Part shown: positions 18,080 to 27,502 of the stretch, piece after piece
How the letters are laid out: each line of letters opens with the position of its first letter
How positions within the stretch are numbered: the first letter of the stretch is position 1
NCBI RefSeq assembly: GCF_000380645.1
Contig: NZ_AQXZ01000018.1
Coordinates: forward strand, 806,001 to 870,000
Direction of reading: 5' to 3'
Length of the DNA stretch: 64,000 nt
DNA from: Smaragdicoccus niigatensis DSM 44881 = NBRC 103563
GTDB taxonomy: Bacteria; Actinomycetota; Actinomycetes; Mycobacteriales; Mycobacteriaceae
Program-made: the position numbers and the translations under genes
Notes under the pieces: model-generated
The model's input: the letters and a program-made list of their open reading frames with translations, nothing else
Database searches by the model: none
What the model was told of the DNA's origin: nothing

Positions 18080-19940
18080 TTGCACCAGCCCCCAGCACGG
18101 TCAGCAGTCGGTCCAACTCGGCGGCGGCGTTGATCTTCGCCGTGACGTAGCCGTCGGGCCGCTTCTTCTCGGGGATCTCGGACACGGCCGTCTCCGGCCC
18201 GGCCAGCAGGACTTCCTTCACACCCGCGGCACGCAATCCGGCCACGGCCTTCTCGACACACTCGGCGTACCGGGCATCGGTACCCACGATCACCGCGATC
18301 GGTGAGCGCGACGCCGTGGCGGCATGTCGGAGCCCCTCGACTGTGGTCACGCCGGGGTTGTCGACGGCGATACCGCCGGCCGCCAGCAGGTTCGTGATCC
18401 ACATTCCACGCGTGTTGTGCTCAGCGACCGGACCGAGCGGCGCGAGGAACACCTTCGGGCGCACACCGTTGGCCGCGAGGTACGCGTCCGAACGATCGCG
18501 CAACGACTCGAACTGCTGGGCATAGCGGGCAACCTTCGACCCGGTGCGCCCCGCAAGCGGCTCTTCACTGAGGTTCGGGAACTCGCTGACACCCGTGATC
18601 GGAATCTTGCGCTTCGCAATCGCCGCGTCGCGCTTGGCTTTGGTCTCCGCGATCCGGTCTCTGATCAGGCCGTCGCGGAACGCCGCCTGGTAGCCGCCGA
18701 CCTTTTCGGTCTCCTGGAAGAAGGCCCACGCCTGCTCGGCGATGTCGGACGTCAGCTTCTCGAGGAACCACGAGCCCGCGCCTGGGTCCATGACCCGGCC
18801 GAGGTTCGACTCTTCGAGCAGAATCAGCTGGAGGTTGCGCGCGAGCCGTGCCGAGAATCCCTCGGGCAGGCCCAAAGCGCCGGGTGCGAGCGCCGAATCG
18901 AACGGCAGCGTGGTGACGATGTCGGCACCGCCGACGCCGGCCGCAAACGATGCCACCGTCGTACGCAGGAGGTTCACCCACGGGTCGCGCTGCGTCATCA
19001 TCGCCGGGGACGTGACCGCGCGCTGGACGACTCCGCCGAGTTCCGGAACTCCCGCGACCTCGCAGACGCGGGCCCACAGCTGGCGGGCAGCGCGGAACTT
19101 GGCGATCGTCGCGAACTGGTCGTCCGTGGCGGCGAAACAGAACTCGATCTGCCGAAACGCCGCGTCGATGTCGAAACCGACCTCGGTGAGTGCACGAACG
19201 TAGGCGAGTCCGGCCGCGATGCTCGCGCCGATTTCCTCGGCATCGCCGGCACCGGCGTTATGGAACGCCAATCCGTCGACGAGGATCGCGCGAACCGTGT
19301 CGAACCGCTCCTTGGCACGCGAGGCGATCTCGAGCGCTGCGACAAACGAAACGTCCGGGCGTCCGCTGAACTCGCTGGTCAGCGGCGAGACGCCGAGGCA
19401 GATCGACATCGGCGACTGGCCCAGGGAACCGATGACGTTGAGGATCTGGACGCTGGCGTCGAGCGCACTTTCACCGGCATAGAGACTGATCGGCGCGAGG
19501 TCGACGAGCACTCCTTCGAGCGCGCGCCCCACTCCGGAGGCGGGCACTCCACCAGCACCGACCTGCAGGGTGATCGCGCCGGCGCCGTTGTTGAGCGCGT
19601 CGATGATGCGTTCGTTGGCTGTCTTGGCGTCTGGCGCGACAACGTATTCGTTGACCAGCCAGCCGCGCGAGACGTCACGATTCGCGTCGCGGCCCCGAAC
19701 ATACGGAAACGCCCCGGGGAGAGGTGGTTCCGGCAGTTCGTCGGCGCTCGTATAGAGCGCGGCAATATCGAGCCCGTCCACCGTGTGGGTGGCCAGGAGA
19801 TCTTCTGGTGCGGCTCCAAGCGTCGAGGGATCTACCCGACGCGACTTTGCCAACACGCTTGCAACCGCTTTTCGCCATTGGTCGGGCGACGCGGTTTCTC
19901 CACGTTGAGTCACACCATGGATGCTAACTGGCGCACCCAT
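18072..19940 (-). CDS. mutA: Methylmalonyl-CoA mutase small subunit
   Basis: About 622 residues. It has the mutase barrel ('[22 protein letters not shown]'-type start, '[22 protein letters not shown]', '[10 protein letters not shown]') and a degenerate cobalamin domain ('[19 protein letters not shown]') that lacks D-x-H-x2-G, as expected for the non-catalytic subunit that pairs with MutB. The ATG at 19940 is used; GTG 19913 is an alternative. It starts 16 bp after the end of the SPFH gene and may be read from the same transcript. Confidence 0.95.
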   Translation of the reverse strand: MGAPVSIHGVTQRGETASPDQWRKAVASVLAKSRRVDPSTLGAAPEDLLATHTVDGLDIAALYTSADELPEPPLPGAFPYVRGRDANRDVSRGWLVNEYVVAPDAKTANERIIDALNNGAGAITLQVGAGGVPASGVGRALEGVLVDLAPISLYAGESALDASVQILNVIGSLGQSPMSICLGVSPLTSEFSGRPDVSFVAALEIASRAKERFDTVRAILVDGLAFHNAGAGDAEEIGASIAAGLAYVRALTEVGFDIDAAFRQIEFCFAATDDQFATIAKFRAARQLWARVCEVAGVPELGGVVQRAVTSPAMMTQRDPWVNLLRTTVASFAAGVGGADIVTTLPFDSALAPGALGLPEGFSARLARNLQLILLEESNLGRVMDPGAGSWFLEKLTSDIAEQAWAFFQETEKVGGYQAAFRDGLIRDRIAETKAKRDAAIAKRKIPITGVSEFPNLSEEPLAGRTGSKVARYAQQFESLRDRSDAYLAANGVRPKVFLAPLGPVAEHNTRGMWITNLLAAGGIAVDNPGVTTVEGLRHAATASRSPIAVIVGTDARYAECVEKAVAGLRAAGVKEVLLAGPETAVSEIPEKKRPDGYVTAKINAAAELDRLLTVLGAGANA

Positions 19941-19956
19941 CCCCGCGGACCATCGG

Positions 19957-21093
19957 CTACTGCTGAAGTGGCGGAGGAGGCGGAAAACCGGGAAGCGCAG
20001 AAGTCGTGTCGCCATCGCCGGCAGCCGGGAGGGTTGTCCCATAATCAGCAGGCTGCGCAGGGACATCGAACCAACCTGAGACATCATCCGCATCGTCATC
20101 TGCCGTGGCGACGTCGTCGTTGTTCGAGCTCGATTCGTAACGGAAGACTCCATCTGATCCCTGGGTGCCGAACTGCTTCGCGAAGCCCTTCAACGCCTCA
20201 CCGAAGTCGCTCGGGACGATCCACATCTTGTTCGCGTCACCCTGCGCCATCTGCGGCAGCGTCTGCATGTACTGGTAGGCGAGCAATTCCGGAGTCGGCT
20301 TGCCGGCCTTGATCGCGGCGAACACCTTCTCGATCGCTTTCGCTTGACCTTGTGCCTGAAGGTATTTCGCGGCGCGCTCACCCTGAGCTCGGAGGATTCG
20401 GGACTGGCGTTCGGCCTCGGCGGCGAGGATCGCCGACGTCTTCGCACCTTCGGCCGCGAGCACTTGCGCGGCCTTATTACCCTCGGCCGTTTTGATGGCG
20501 GCTTCCCGGTGGCCTTCAGCACTGAGGATGATCGCGCGCTTCTCGCGGTCGGCCTTCATCTGCTTTTCCATCGACTCCTGGATCGACGGCGGCGGGTCGA
20601 TGCTCTTGAGTTCGACACGCGCCACGCGAAGGCCCCAGCGCCCGGTCGCTTCGTCGAGAACACCGCGCAACTGGCGGTTGATCTGGTCTCGCGAGGTGAG
20701 CGTTTCCTCGAGCGTCATGCCACCGACGACGTTGCGGAGAGTGGTCACCGTGAGCTGTTCGACGGCGGCGATGTAGTTACTAATCTCATACACCGCAGCC
20801 TGCGGAGTCGTCACCTGGAAGTAGACGACGGTGTCGATCAGGAGGGTCAGGTTGTCCTGGGTGATGACCGACTGCGGCGCGAACGACACGACGCGCTCCC
20901 GCAGGTCGACCTTGGCGCGGACGACGTCCACGAATGGCACGAGGAACGTCAGCTGACCCGAAACGGTCCGCTGATAGCGACCCAGCCGCTCGATCACGGC
21001 GGCTTCCGCCTGTGGCACGAGTGCCACCGATTTGAAGACCACAACTGCGGCCAGCAGGACGAGCACCAGCAATACGACAAGCCCAGCGGTCAT
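19957..21093 (-). CDS. SPFH/Band 7 (stomatin-like) membrane protein
   Basis: 378 residues from the ATG at 21093. One N-terminal transmembrane helix ('GLVVLLVLVLLAAVVVFKSV') is followed by the SPFH domain ('EAAVIERLGRYQRTVSGQLTF', 'VITQDNLTLLIDTVVYFQVT'), then a long Ala/Glu-rich coiled coil ('AEGHREAAIKTAEGNKAAQ' onward) and an acidic, proline-rich tail ending in poly-Pro. Such proteins oligomerise as membrane scaffolds and are almost always paired with NfeD, as here (TAATG, one-base overlap). It corresponds in position to Rv1488 of M. tuberculosis. Confidence 0.92.
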   Translation of the reverse strand: MTAGLVVLLVLVLLAAVVVFKSVALVPQAEAAVIERLGRYQRTVSGQLTFLVPFVDVVRAKVDLRERVVSFAPQSVITQDNLTLLIDTVVYFQVTTPQAAVYEISNYIAAVEQLTVTTLRNVVGGMTLEETLTSRDQINRQLRGVLDEATGRWGLRVARVELKSIDPPPSIQESMEKQMKADREKRAIILSAEGHREAAIKTAEGNKAAQVLAAEGAKTSAILAAEAERQSRILRAQGERAAKYLQAQGQAKAIEKVFAAIKAGKPTPELLAYQYMQTLPQMAQGDANKMWIVPSDFGEALKGFAKQFGTQGSDGVFRYESSSNNDDVATADDDADDVSGWFDVPAQPADYGTTLPAAGDGDTTSALPGFPPPPPLQQ

Positions 21094-21521
21094 TACGCTT
21101 CCTTCCCGACAATGGCGGTCGCGCCACTGATTTCTACGACAGTGACTTTGGTTCCCGGCTCGTATACCTGTTCCGGGTCCGCAGGACGCGCGGTCCATAC
21201 CTCGCCGGCGAGTTTGACCTGCCCGGCATGTTCGTTGACTTCCTCGAGTACGAGGGCGTGCTTACCCGGCAATGCTTCGACGTTCGTCGCATGAATCGGC
21301 GTCCTGGCGAAGCGGCGCAGCAGCGCCGGCCGCACGAGGAAGATCAGCAGGATCGAGACAACGGCGAACACAATGCCGTCGACCCACACCGGAGTGCCGA
21401 CCAGCGACACCCCCGCCGCACCCAACGCACCGCCGCCGAGCATCAGCAGGAAGAAATCACCGCTGGCAGCCTCGGCGGCCACCAGCAAAATTGCTGCAAC
21501 AAGCCAGATGAGCGGAGCCAC
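21093..21521 (-). CDS. NfeD family membrane protein
   Basis: About 142 residues from the GTG at 21521. Three or four hydrophobic segments ('LIWLVAAILLVAAEAASGDFF', 'LGGGALGAAGVSLV', 'GIVFAVVSILLIFLV') are followed by an OB-fold C-terminal domain ('GKHALVLEEVNEHAGQVKLA', 'YEPGTKVTVVEISGATAIV'). This is the short NfeD form, the obligate partner of SPFH proteins. An in-frame upstream extension exists but adds a hydrophilic, non-family N-terminus. Confidence 0.88.
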   Translation of the reverse strand: MAPLIWLVAAILLVAAEAASGDFFLLMLGGGALGAAGVSLVGTPVWVDGIVFAVVSILLIFLVRPALLRRFARTPIHATNVEALPGKHALVLEEVNEHAGQVKLAGEVWTARPADPEQVYEPGTKVTVVEISGATAIVGKEA

Positions 21522-21637
21522 GCCACCAAATGTAGACGAGATTTTGATCTCCGTGGGGGTCGAAGTTCCACCCCCAGGGCTTCTTGACCGGCAACTTCCC
21601 CGCGCCGTGACTAGCATCGATAGCGGGGGCGATCGTC

Positions 21638-22396
21638 ATGGACGTGCTCTACATACTTCTCGGCGCAACTGGCGCTCTGGCGGCGTGTGCCGCAACCAGT
21701 CTTCGGGTCGTTCAGCAATTCGAACGGGGACTGGTGTTCCGTTTCGGCAAAGTGCGATCCGCGGTGCGCGGACCCGGGCTCGCGATGATCATTCCGGTCG
21801 TCGATCGACTGCAGAAGGTCAACATGCAGATCGTCACGATGCCGGTGCCGGGCCAGGACGGAATCACCCGCGACAACGTCACCGTGCGGGTCGATGCCGT
21901 CGTCTACTTCCGGGTCAGCGACCCGATTGCGGCGGTCATCAAAGTCGAGGACTACCGGTTCGCGATGGGACAGGTTGCGCAGACCTCACTGCGGTCGATC
22001 ATCGGCAAGAGCGATCTCGACGACCTGCTGTCGAATCGCGAGCAGCTCAACAAGGGCCTCGAGATCATGATCGACAGTCCGGCGCTCGAGTGGGGCATCG
22101 AGATCGACCGCGTGGAGATCAAGGACGTTGCCCTGCCCGAGACGATGAAACGCTCGATGTCACGCCAGGCCGAGGCCGAGCGCGAACGGCGTGCGCGGGT
22201 GATCTCGGCGGACGGCGAACTCGCGGCCTCGAACAAGCTGGCGGCCGCTGCCCAGACGATGGCGGACGCTCCCGGCGCGCTTCAGCTCCGGCTACTCGAG
22301 ACGGTCGTTCAGGTTGCCTCGGAGAAGAACTCGACGCTCGTGCTGCCGTTCCCGATCGAGCTGCTGCGCTTCCTGGACAAGTCGACGCCGGACTAG
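21638..22396 (+). CDS. Slipin family SPFH protein
   Basis: 252 residues. One N-terminal hydrophobic segment is followed by an SPFH domain with slipin-type sequences: 'VVQQFERGLVFRFGKV', 'MPVPGQDGITRDNVTVRVDAVVYF', and 'SPALEWGIEIDRVEIKDVALPE'. It is a second, divergently transcribed SPFH protein beside the NfeD/SPFH pair, shorter and lacking the long coiled-coil tail. Its TAG stop and the stop of the convergent DUF3097 gene share the palindrome CTAG (22393-22396). Confidence 0.88.
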   Translation: MDVLYILLGATGALAACAATSLRVVQQFERGLVFRFGKVRSAVRGPGLAMIIPVVDRLQKVNMQIVTMPVPGQDGITRDNVTVRVDAVVYFRVSDPIAAVIKVEDYRFAMGQVAQTSLRSIIGKSDLDDLLSNREQLNKGLEIMIDSPALEWGIEIDRVEIKDVALPETMKRSMSRQAEAERERRARVISADGELAASNKLAAAAQTMADAPGALQLRLLETVVQVASEKNSTLVLPFPIELLRFLDKSTPD

Positions 22397-23223
22397 CCCT
22401 CCGGTTCGGTCACGAAGTCCACGAGCCGCTCCACCGCACCGATGAGCGGTGCTTCGAGGTCGCGGAACGAGGTGACCGCCGAGTACACCCGGCGCCAACC
22501 GTCTTGCGGCGTACCCCATCCGAGGCGCTTGCAGACACCGGTCTTCCAGTCCTCGCCGCGCGGCACCGTCGGCCACTCTTTGATCTTCACGGCCGCTGGG
22601 CGCACCGCCTGCCAGATGTCGATGTAAGGGTGACCGGTGACGAGCACATGCGGGCCGAGGCCCTGCACCATGCGCGTCTCCTTCGACCCTTCGACAAGGT
22701 GGTCGGCGAGTACCCCCACTCGCTGCTGACGGCTCGGGCCGAAGACCGCGAGCCGGTCGGCGAGGTTGTCCAGACCTTCCAACTGCTCGACGACCACACC
22801 CTCGACGCGGAGGTCGTGGCCCCACACGCGTTCGACGAGCGCCGCGTCGTGAATACCTTCGACCCAGATGCGAGAGCCCCGCGCGACCTTGGCTTTGAGG
22901 TTCTCGACGCGCACCGAACCGGATGCCGACTGCGTCGGCTTCTTCGGACCTTCGACCGTGGGCCGGACGAGCGTCACCGGCTTTCCGTCGATCAGGAAGG
23001 CGGCTTCGCGCATGGCGAAGATCCGCCGGTTGCCGCGACCGTCCTCGAGGCGCACGAAGAGCCCGTCGTAGGTTTTCTCGAAGCCGACCACGGCACCGCA
23101 GAATCCGGTCGCCGCGTCTTCGACGACGAGGTCTTTGTCGGCCGCGATCTCGGGTGCTTTTTGCTTCTGCTTCCGCACGTGACCTGCGTAGATGTCGCCG
23201 CCGTACATGTTCCGTGTGGTCAT
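22393..23223 (-). CDS. DUF3097 family protein
   Basis: 276 residues from the ATG at 23223. It starts 'MYGGDIYAGHVRKQKQKAPE' after a few residues and contains 'VEGIHDAALVERVWGHDLR' and 'VLVTGHPYIDIWQAVRP', features of the actinobacterial DUF3097 family. 'WVEGIHDAALVERVWG' resembles a Toprim-like fold, but no function is established. No transmembrane segments are seen. Confidence 0.82.
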   Translation of the reverse strand: MTTRNMYGGDIYAGHVRKQKQKAPEIAADKDLVVEDAATGFCGAVVGFEKTYDGLFVRLEDGRGNRRIFAMREAAFLIDGKPVTLVRPTVEGPKKPTQSASGSVRVENLKAKVARGSRIWVEGIHDAALVERVWGHDLRVEGVVVEQLEGLDNLADRLAVFGPSRQQRVGVLADHLVEGSKETRMVQGLGPHVLVTGHPYIDIWQAVRPAAVKIKEWPTVPRGEDWKTGVCKRLGWGTPQDGWRRVYSAVTSFRDLEAPLIGAVERLVDFVTEPEG

Positions 23224-23287
23224 GGCTTCGACGCTAGGAAGGTCGGCCAGATGCCACGAACGCAACACGCGCAACTATGCCGAACCG

Positions 23288-24793
23288 CTACCCACGGGTG
23301 CCGAAGACGCCATGCGGGTCGATAACCCTGGCGATGTCGTCGACGAGCTGCGCGTATCGCGGTTCGCCGACCGGTGCCGGTGTTTGCACGCCGCGGCGGA
23401 ACGGCGGGTAGCCGCGCTCGACGAGCAACGAATGCACGCGATCATGGCACTTCATTGCGCGCTCGTCTTCACCGTCGACGTCACGGTCGTACACGATCGC
23501 GGCGACCGCCGACAACGCCCGTTCGGTCACTCCGAGTAACGCAAGGTTCGGTTCGAAACCGGCGCTCGAGAATTCGCGTTCGACGATCTCATCAACGACG
23601 TAGGCGTGCGCGCCGTCGAACGGCACCGCGTGTGAAAGCCAGATGAAGCCGCAGCGATCGCGGTCGGGATCGAGGTCTGCCGGGATCGGATTCGTCTTGC
23701 GCCAGTAGGTCGTGGCGGCGCTGAAATCGTGTGGGACGCCGAGATTGGGAGCGCACAGTTCTTCGTCGGCCTCGAGCGGATCGTCCGGGCCTTCCCGAAA
23801 TCGGACGTCGGCGATTGGTGCGAGTGCGTCCTGAACCAGGTCCCGCAGGGCATCGCCGTGCGCTGAACTCGCACCGTAGAGCGAGACTGTGCCATTCCAG
23901 CGACCGAGCCCGACGCCCTCGCGCATCATCTCGCGCATGTCCGCCGGCAGTGGCGTGATGTCGGTGTCGCTCCACGGGTACTGACCGAAGTAGAACGACA
24001 GCGCTTTGATGTCGTTCCACACCGGAGTCGTTGCAGTCGTGACACCCGCGAGCTTGAGCTTGCGCAATTCGTCGACCAGAGGAGGTAGTTCAGGACCGCT
24101 GAAAAGAGCCAGCACGAAGCGGGCGGGGTACGGCGCAAGCCAGATCGTGGCGCGGGTGACCACGCCGAACGTCGACTGGGAGAACAGACCGTCCAGATAC
24201 GGACCGACTCCCCAGCGCGCCAGCGGTGCGATGGGCGCGTCGCCGAATCGTGCGAAGCCCGTATGGATGACGTCACCGTCGGGCAGCACGACTTCGAGCG
24301 CGCAGATGTAGCCGAAGCGATCGCCAAGCGGGCCGGTGCCGTCGCCACGTTCGAGCGCGTTCGCGATGACGCTGCCGCCGCCGGTGCCGCCGGTCACGCT
24401 CGCGAAGACGCGGGCGCCAGTGGAGCGTAGGAACGTCGCCAGTTGCCGAAAGGTGACGCCCGGCTCGACGGTCACGTAGGACATGCGCTCGTCGAAGTCG
24501 ACGATGCGGTCGAGGCGTGCGAGATCGAGGACGACGGCATCGCGATGCGGCACGCGCGAGCCGTAGCCCCAGTTCCGGCCGCGACTCGTGGGATGCAGCG
24601 GCACGCGCAGCTCATGCGCGACCTTCACGCAGGCCTGCACTTGTTCGCGGTTGGCGGGGCGGATGACCGCGAGGACTCGCTGCTTGGTCGCGAATGTCGC
24701 TGTGCCCGTAGCGCGCAGCCGCTCGTCGTCGGTCCAGACGTGTTCGTCGCCGATCAGCGCACGCCACCGGGCGACCGCGGCATCCAACATCAT
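23288..24793 (-). CDS. VAO/PCMH-family FAD-linked oxidase
   Basis: 501 residues. The FAD-binding domain has 'LHPTSRGRNWGYGSRVP' (residues about 70-86) and 'SVTGGTGGGSVIANAL', followed by 'GPLGDRFGYICALEVVLPDGDV'. The C-terminal cap resembles that of 4-cresol/vanillyl-alcohol oxidases, which oxidise para-substituted phenols. The true substrate is unknown. Two tandem ATG codons (24793, 24790) are possible starts. It is divergent from the lanthipeptide operon and probably unrelated to it. Confidence 0.82.
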   Translation of the reverse strand: MMLDAAVARWRALIGDEHVWTDDERLRATGTATFATKQRVLAVIRPANREQVQACVKVAHELRVPLHPTSRGRNWGYGSRVPHRDAVVLDLARLDRIVDFDERMSYVTVEPGVTFRQLATFLRSTGARVFASVTGGTGGGSVIANALERGDGTGPLGDRFGYICALEVVLPDGDVIHTGFARFGDAPIAPLARWGVGPYLDGLFSQSTFGVVTRATIWLAPYPARFVLALFSGPELPPLVDELRKLKLAGVTTATTPVWNDIKALSFYFGQYPWSDTDITPLPADMREMMREGVGLGRWNGTVSLYGASSAHGDALRDLVQDALAPIADVRFREGPDDPLEADEELCAPNLGVPHDFSAATTYWRKTNPIPADLDPDRDRCGFIWLSHAVPFDGAHAYVVDEIVEREFSSAGFEPNLALLGVTERALSAVAAIVYDRDVDGEDERAMKCHDRVHSLLVERGYPPFRRGVQTPAPVGEPRYAQLVDDIARVIDPHGVFGTRG

Positions 24794-24885
24794 TTGAGGG
24801 TATGCCCGAAAGATGCTGGTTGAGGCTCGGATCGAGTGAGGGCGTCCTACGCTGGTCTTGTTGCTGCCAGGGTGGAGGTGAGGCG

Positions 24886-25326
24886 GTGACTGACGATGGC
24901 GATCTCCGTTCCGAGTCGGTGTTTCGCGATCGCTGGCGAGAACGACGGTCCGCGTCGTCACCGTTTGGCGAACTGGTCAAGCAGCCGAGATGGATCACCG
25001 CGGGTGTTCTCGCGCTGGGATTGTTGATCGCCGCCGGACTCACTGCAGGCTTCACGATCACCATCGCGCAGACCGCGGCGCTGCCCGCAGCGGTACAAAG
25101 TACTTCGGTGACGGCCGTGCGGTCCGGCGACTCGGCGCCCGATCCGGGGACGGTGGCTCAGTTCCGCGATGCTTCCGGGGTGACGATCAATGCGACCGTC
25201 AGCGAGGTGACGGCTACCGAGGTACTTGCGCAGTTGGAGCACCCGAGTTCGTCACCGGCCGGCGTGCTCGTCGTGCCGTCGGGGCGTCAACGACTGATCG
25301 ATGTCCTGCTGTCGAGGCTGCTGTGA
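24886..25326 (+). CDS. Small single-pass membrane protein at head of lanthipeptide operon
   Basis: 146 residues, GTG start with GGAGG 7 nt upstream. A charged cytoplasmic N-terminus ('FRDRWRERRSASSPFGELVKQ') precedes one transmembrane helix (about residues 38-65), followed by an extracytoplasmic part of about 80 residues ending in 'GVLVVPSGRQRLIDVLLSRLL'. It occupies the position of the HlyD-type membrane-fusion partner found with NHLM-type peptidase transporters, but is far too short and has no lipoyl or coiled-coil region. It lies 10 bp before lanT. Function inferred only from context: an accessory of export or immunity. Confidence 0.65.
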   Translation: MTDDGDLRSESVFRDRWRERRSASSPFGELVKQPRWITAGVLALGLLIAAGLTAGFTITIAQTAALPAAVQSTSVTAVRSGDSAPDPGTVAQFRDASGVTINATVSEVTATEVLAQLEHPSSSPAGVLVVPSGRQRLIDVLLSRLL

Positions 25327-25336
25327 GGCTCCATCC

Positions 25337-27484
25337 ATGAAGCTCCGCCGGCGCACGATTCCCTTCATCGGTCAGGCCGAGATGGCCGACTGCGGTGCCG
25401 CCGCACTGGCGATGACGCTGGGCTATCACGGTCGACATGTGTCGCTCGCCGAGATGCATGAGGCGACCGGCACCGGGCGCGATGGGATCGACGCACTGCG
25501 ACTGGCCGAAGCGGCGACCACCTACGGATTGCGCGCCCGCGGGGTCTCCACGGAACTCGGTGACCTCCGCGCGCTCCCCCGCGGATCCGTATTGCATTGG
25601 GGCGAGTCTCATTTCGTCGTTCTCGACACGACGTCCCGGCGCGGCGTCACCATCGTCGATCCCGTCGTCGGCCGCTACACCGTGACCTGGGGAGCCGCCA
25701 GCGACCTGTACAGCGGTGTCGCGATCATGTTCGAACCGACCGAGTCATTTTCCGCGGGTGGCCGTCGGGCTCCCGGCGCCGTGCACCACGCGCGCCGGCT
25801 GATCACCCGATCGAGTGGAATCGGTCCGGTGCTCGCCACGTCCGTGGTGGTCCGGTTCATGGCCCTGGCCGTCCCGGTGCTGACGGGCGTCGTGGTCGAT
25901 CAGGTGGTGCCCAACGGCGATGGGCACCTGCTCAAAGTCCTGGCGGCCGTGATGGCTGCCCTGATCGCATATTCCGTTCTTGCGAGTTTTCTGCGCGCTC
26001 AACTCCTGCTGCGACTGCGGAGCCAGTTAGACGTCAACATGACGTTGGACTTCCTCGAGCACCTGGTCGACCTGCCGTATGCGTTCTTTCTCAAGCGCTC
26101 GTCGGGCGACCTCATGATGCGTTTGAACAGCAATTCGACCGTGCGCGAGATCCTGACCACCGGCACCATCGCAGCGCTCCTCGACGGCGCGCTGGCCACG
26201 TTGTATTTGGTCATCCTGTTTGCGTTGTCGCCCACGCTCGGGCTTCTGGTCATCGTCCTCGGAGCTGCGCAGGTCATGGTGCTCCTGGCGGCTCGACGCC
26301 GGAACCAGCAGCTCATGGGCGAGGCACTCGCCACCGAGGCCAAGGCGCAGTCCTACGCCTATGAGATGTTCGCCGCCGTCGAAACGCTCAAGGCCGCCGG
26401 TGCCGAGCGGCGCGCGGTATCGCACTGGACCAACTTGTTCGTCGCCGAACTCAACGTCTCGGTCCGTCGCGGCCGCCTCGAAGCCGTGGTCGAGACGGCG
26501 ATCCACGGACTGGCGTTGCTCTCCCCGATCTCTGTTCTCCTGGTCGGGGCGTACTTGGTGGATAGTGGTTCGCTGTCACTCGGTTCGATGCTTGCCCTCG
26601 CCGCTCTCGCGGCCGGATTCCTCGAACCGCTGGGGGTTTTGATCGGGACCGCGCTGCAGCTTCAATTGCTCGGCAGTTACCTCGCGCGGCTCAACGATGT
26701 CTTCGATACGGCGACGGAAACGGAGGGCCGTGACCTGCGGCATGCGCCGAAGCTCACCGGAGCGATGCGCGCCGAAGGACTCGACTTCCGCTACCACCCG
26801 CACGGTCCGTTGATCGTCGACGGCGTCGACCTCACGGTGGAGCCCGGCCAGGTTCTGGCCATCGTCGGACGCTCGGGTTCGGGTAAGTCCACTCTCGGTC
26901 GCCTGCTGCTCGGCCTGTATACACCGTCGAGCGGGCGCGTGCTGCTGGACGACCTAGACCTCGCCACGCTGTACCCGCGCAGTGTGCGCTCCCAGATCGG
27001 GGTCGTCACTCAAGACCCTTACATCTTCGGGCTGTCGGTTCGCGACAATCTGCTGGTGGCGGACCCCAACCTGTCGATGGACCGGCTCGAAGCCGCCGCC
27101 GAGGCCGCCGAAATCGCTGCCGAGATCCGGGCGATGCCGATGGGTTGGGAAACCCCTCTCGTCGATGCGGGCGCGTCCTTGTCGGGTGGCCAACGCCAGC
27201 GGCTTGCCCTGGCGCGTGCGCTCGCCCCGGAGCCACGAATCCTGCTTCTCGACGAAGCGACGAGCAATCTCGACACCGTCACCGAGGCCAGAGTTCACGC
27301 CAATATCGCGCGCCTCGGGTGCACCGTCATTCTCATCGCGCATCGGCTCGCCACGGTGATCGGCGCCGACCACATTGTGGTTCTGGACGCGGGGCGAGTA
27401 GTCGAGTCCGGCCGTCACGCCGATCTGATGGCAGCCGGCGGTCAATATTCGAAACTCATTGCCAGCCAAGTCGTGAGCGAATAA
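25337..27484 (+). CDS. lanT: C39 peptidase-containing ABC transporter (LanT type)
   Basis: 715 residues from the ATG at 25337. The N-terminal C39 protease has oxyanion Gln13 and Cys19 ('GQAEMADCGAAALAM'), His92 ('ESHFVVLD') and Asp108 ('IVDPVVG'). Six transmembrane helices follow (about 155-430), then an ABC ATPase with Walker A 'GRSGSGKST' near 511-519, 'LSGGQRQR' near 615 and Walker B 'ILLLDEAT' near 635. Such proteins cut leader peptides after a double glycine and export the core. The downstream precursor has a Gly-Gly site, consistent with this role. Confidence 0.93.
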   Translation: MKLRRRTIPFIGQAEMADCGAAALAMTLGYHGRHVSLAEMHEATGTGRDGIDALRLAEAATTYGLRARGVSTELGDLRALPRGSVLHWGESHFVVLDTTSRRGVTIVDPVVGRYTVTWGAASDLYSGVAIMFEPTESFSAGGRRAPGAVHHARRLITRSSGIGPVLATSVVVRFMALAVPVLTGVVVDQVVPNGDGHLLKVLAAVMAALIAYSVLASFLRAQLLLRLRSQLDVNMTLDFLEHLVDLPYAFFLKRSSGDLMMRLNSNSTVREILTTGTIAALLDGALATLYLVILFALSPTLGLLVIVLGAAQVMVLLAARRRNQQLMGEALATEAKAQSYAYEMFAAVETLKAAGAERRAVSHWTNLFVAELNVSVRRGRLEAVVETAIHGLALLSPISVLLVGAYLVDSGSLSLGSMLALAALAAGFLEPLGVLIGTALQLQLLGSYLARLNDVFDTATETEGRDLRHAPKLTGAMRAEGLDFRYHPHGPLIVDGVDLTVEPGQVLAIVGRSGSGKSTLGRLLLGLYTPSSGRVLLDDLDLATLYPRSVRSQIGVVTQDPYIFGLSVRDNLLVADPNLSMDRLEAAAEAAEIAAEIRAMPMGWETPLVDAGASLSGGQRQRLALARALAPEPRILLLDEATSNLDTVTEARVHANIARLGCTVILIAHRLATVIGADHIVVLDAGRVVESGRHADLMAAGGQYSKLIASQVVSE

Positions 27485-27502
27485 CGAGGTGAGGGATCGG
27501 GA

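Noticed and set aside
16361-20312. Long plus-strand reading frames opposite mutB and mutA (16361-18133, 18324-20312)
   Set aside because: They are GC-bias shadows: low-complexity Arg-rich translations opposite strongly conserved mutase genes.
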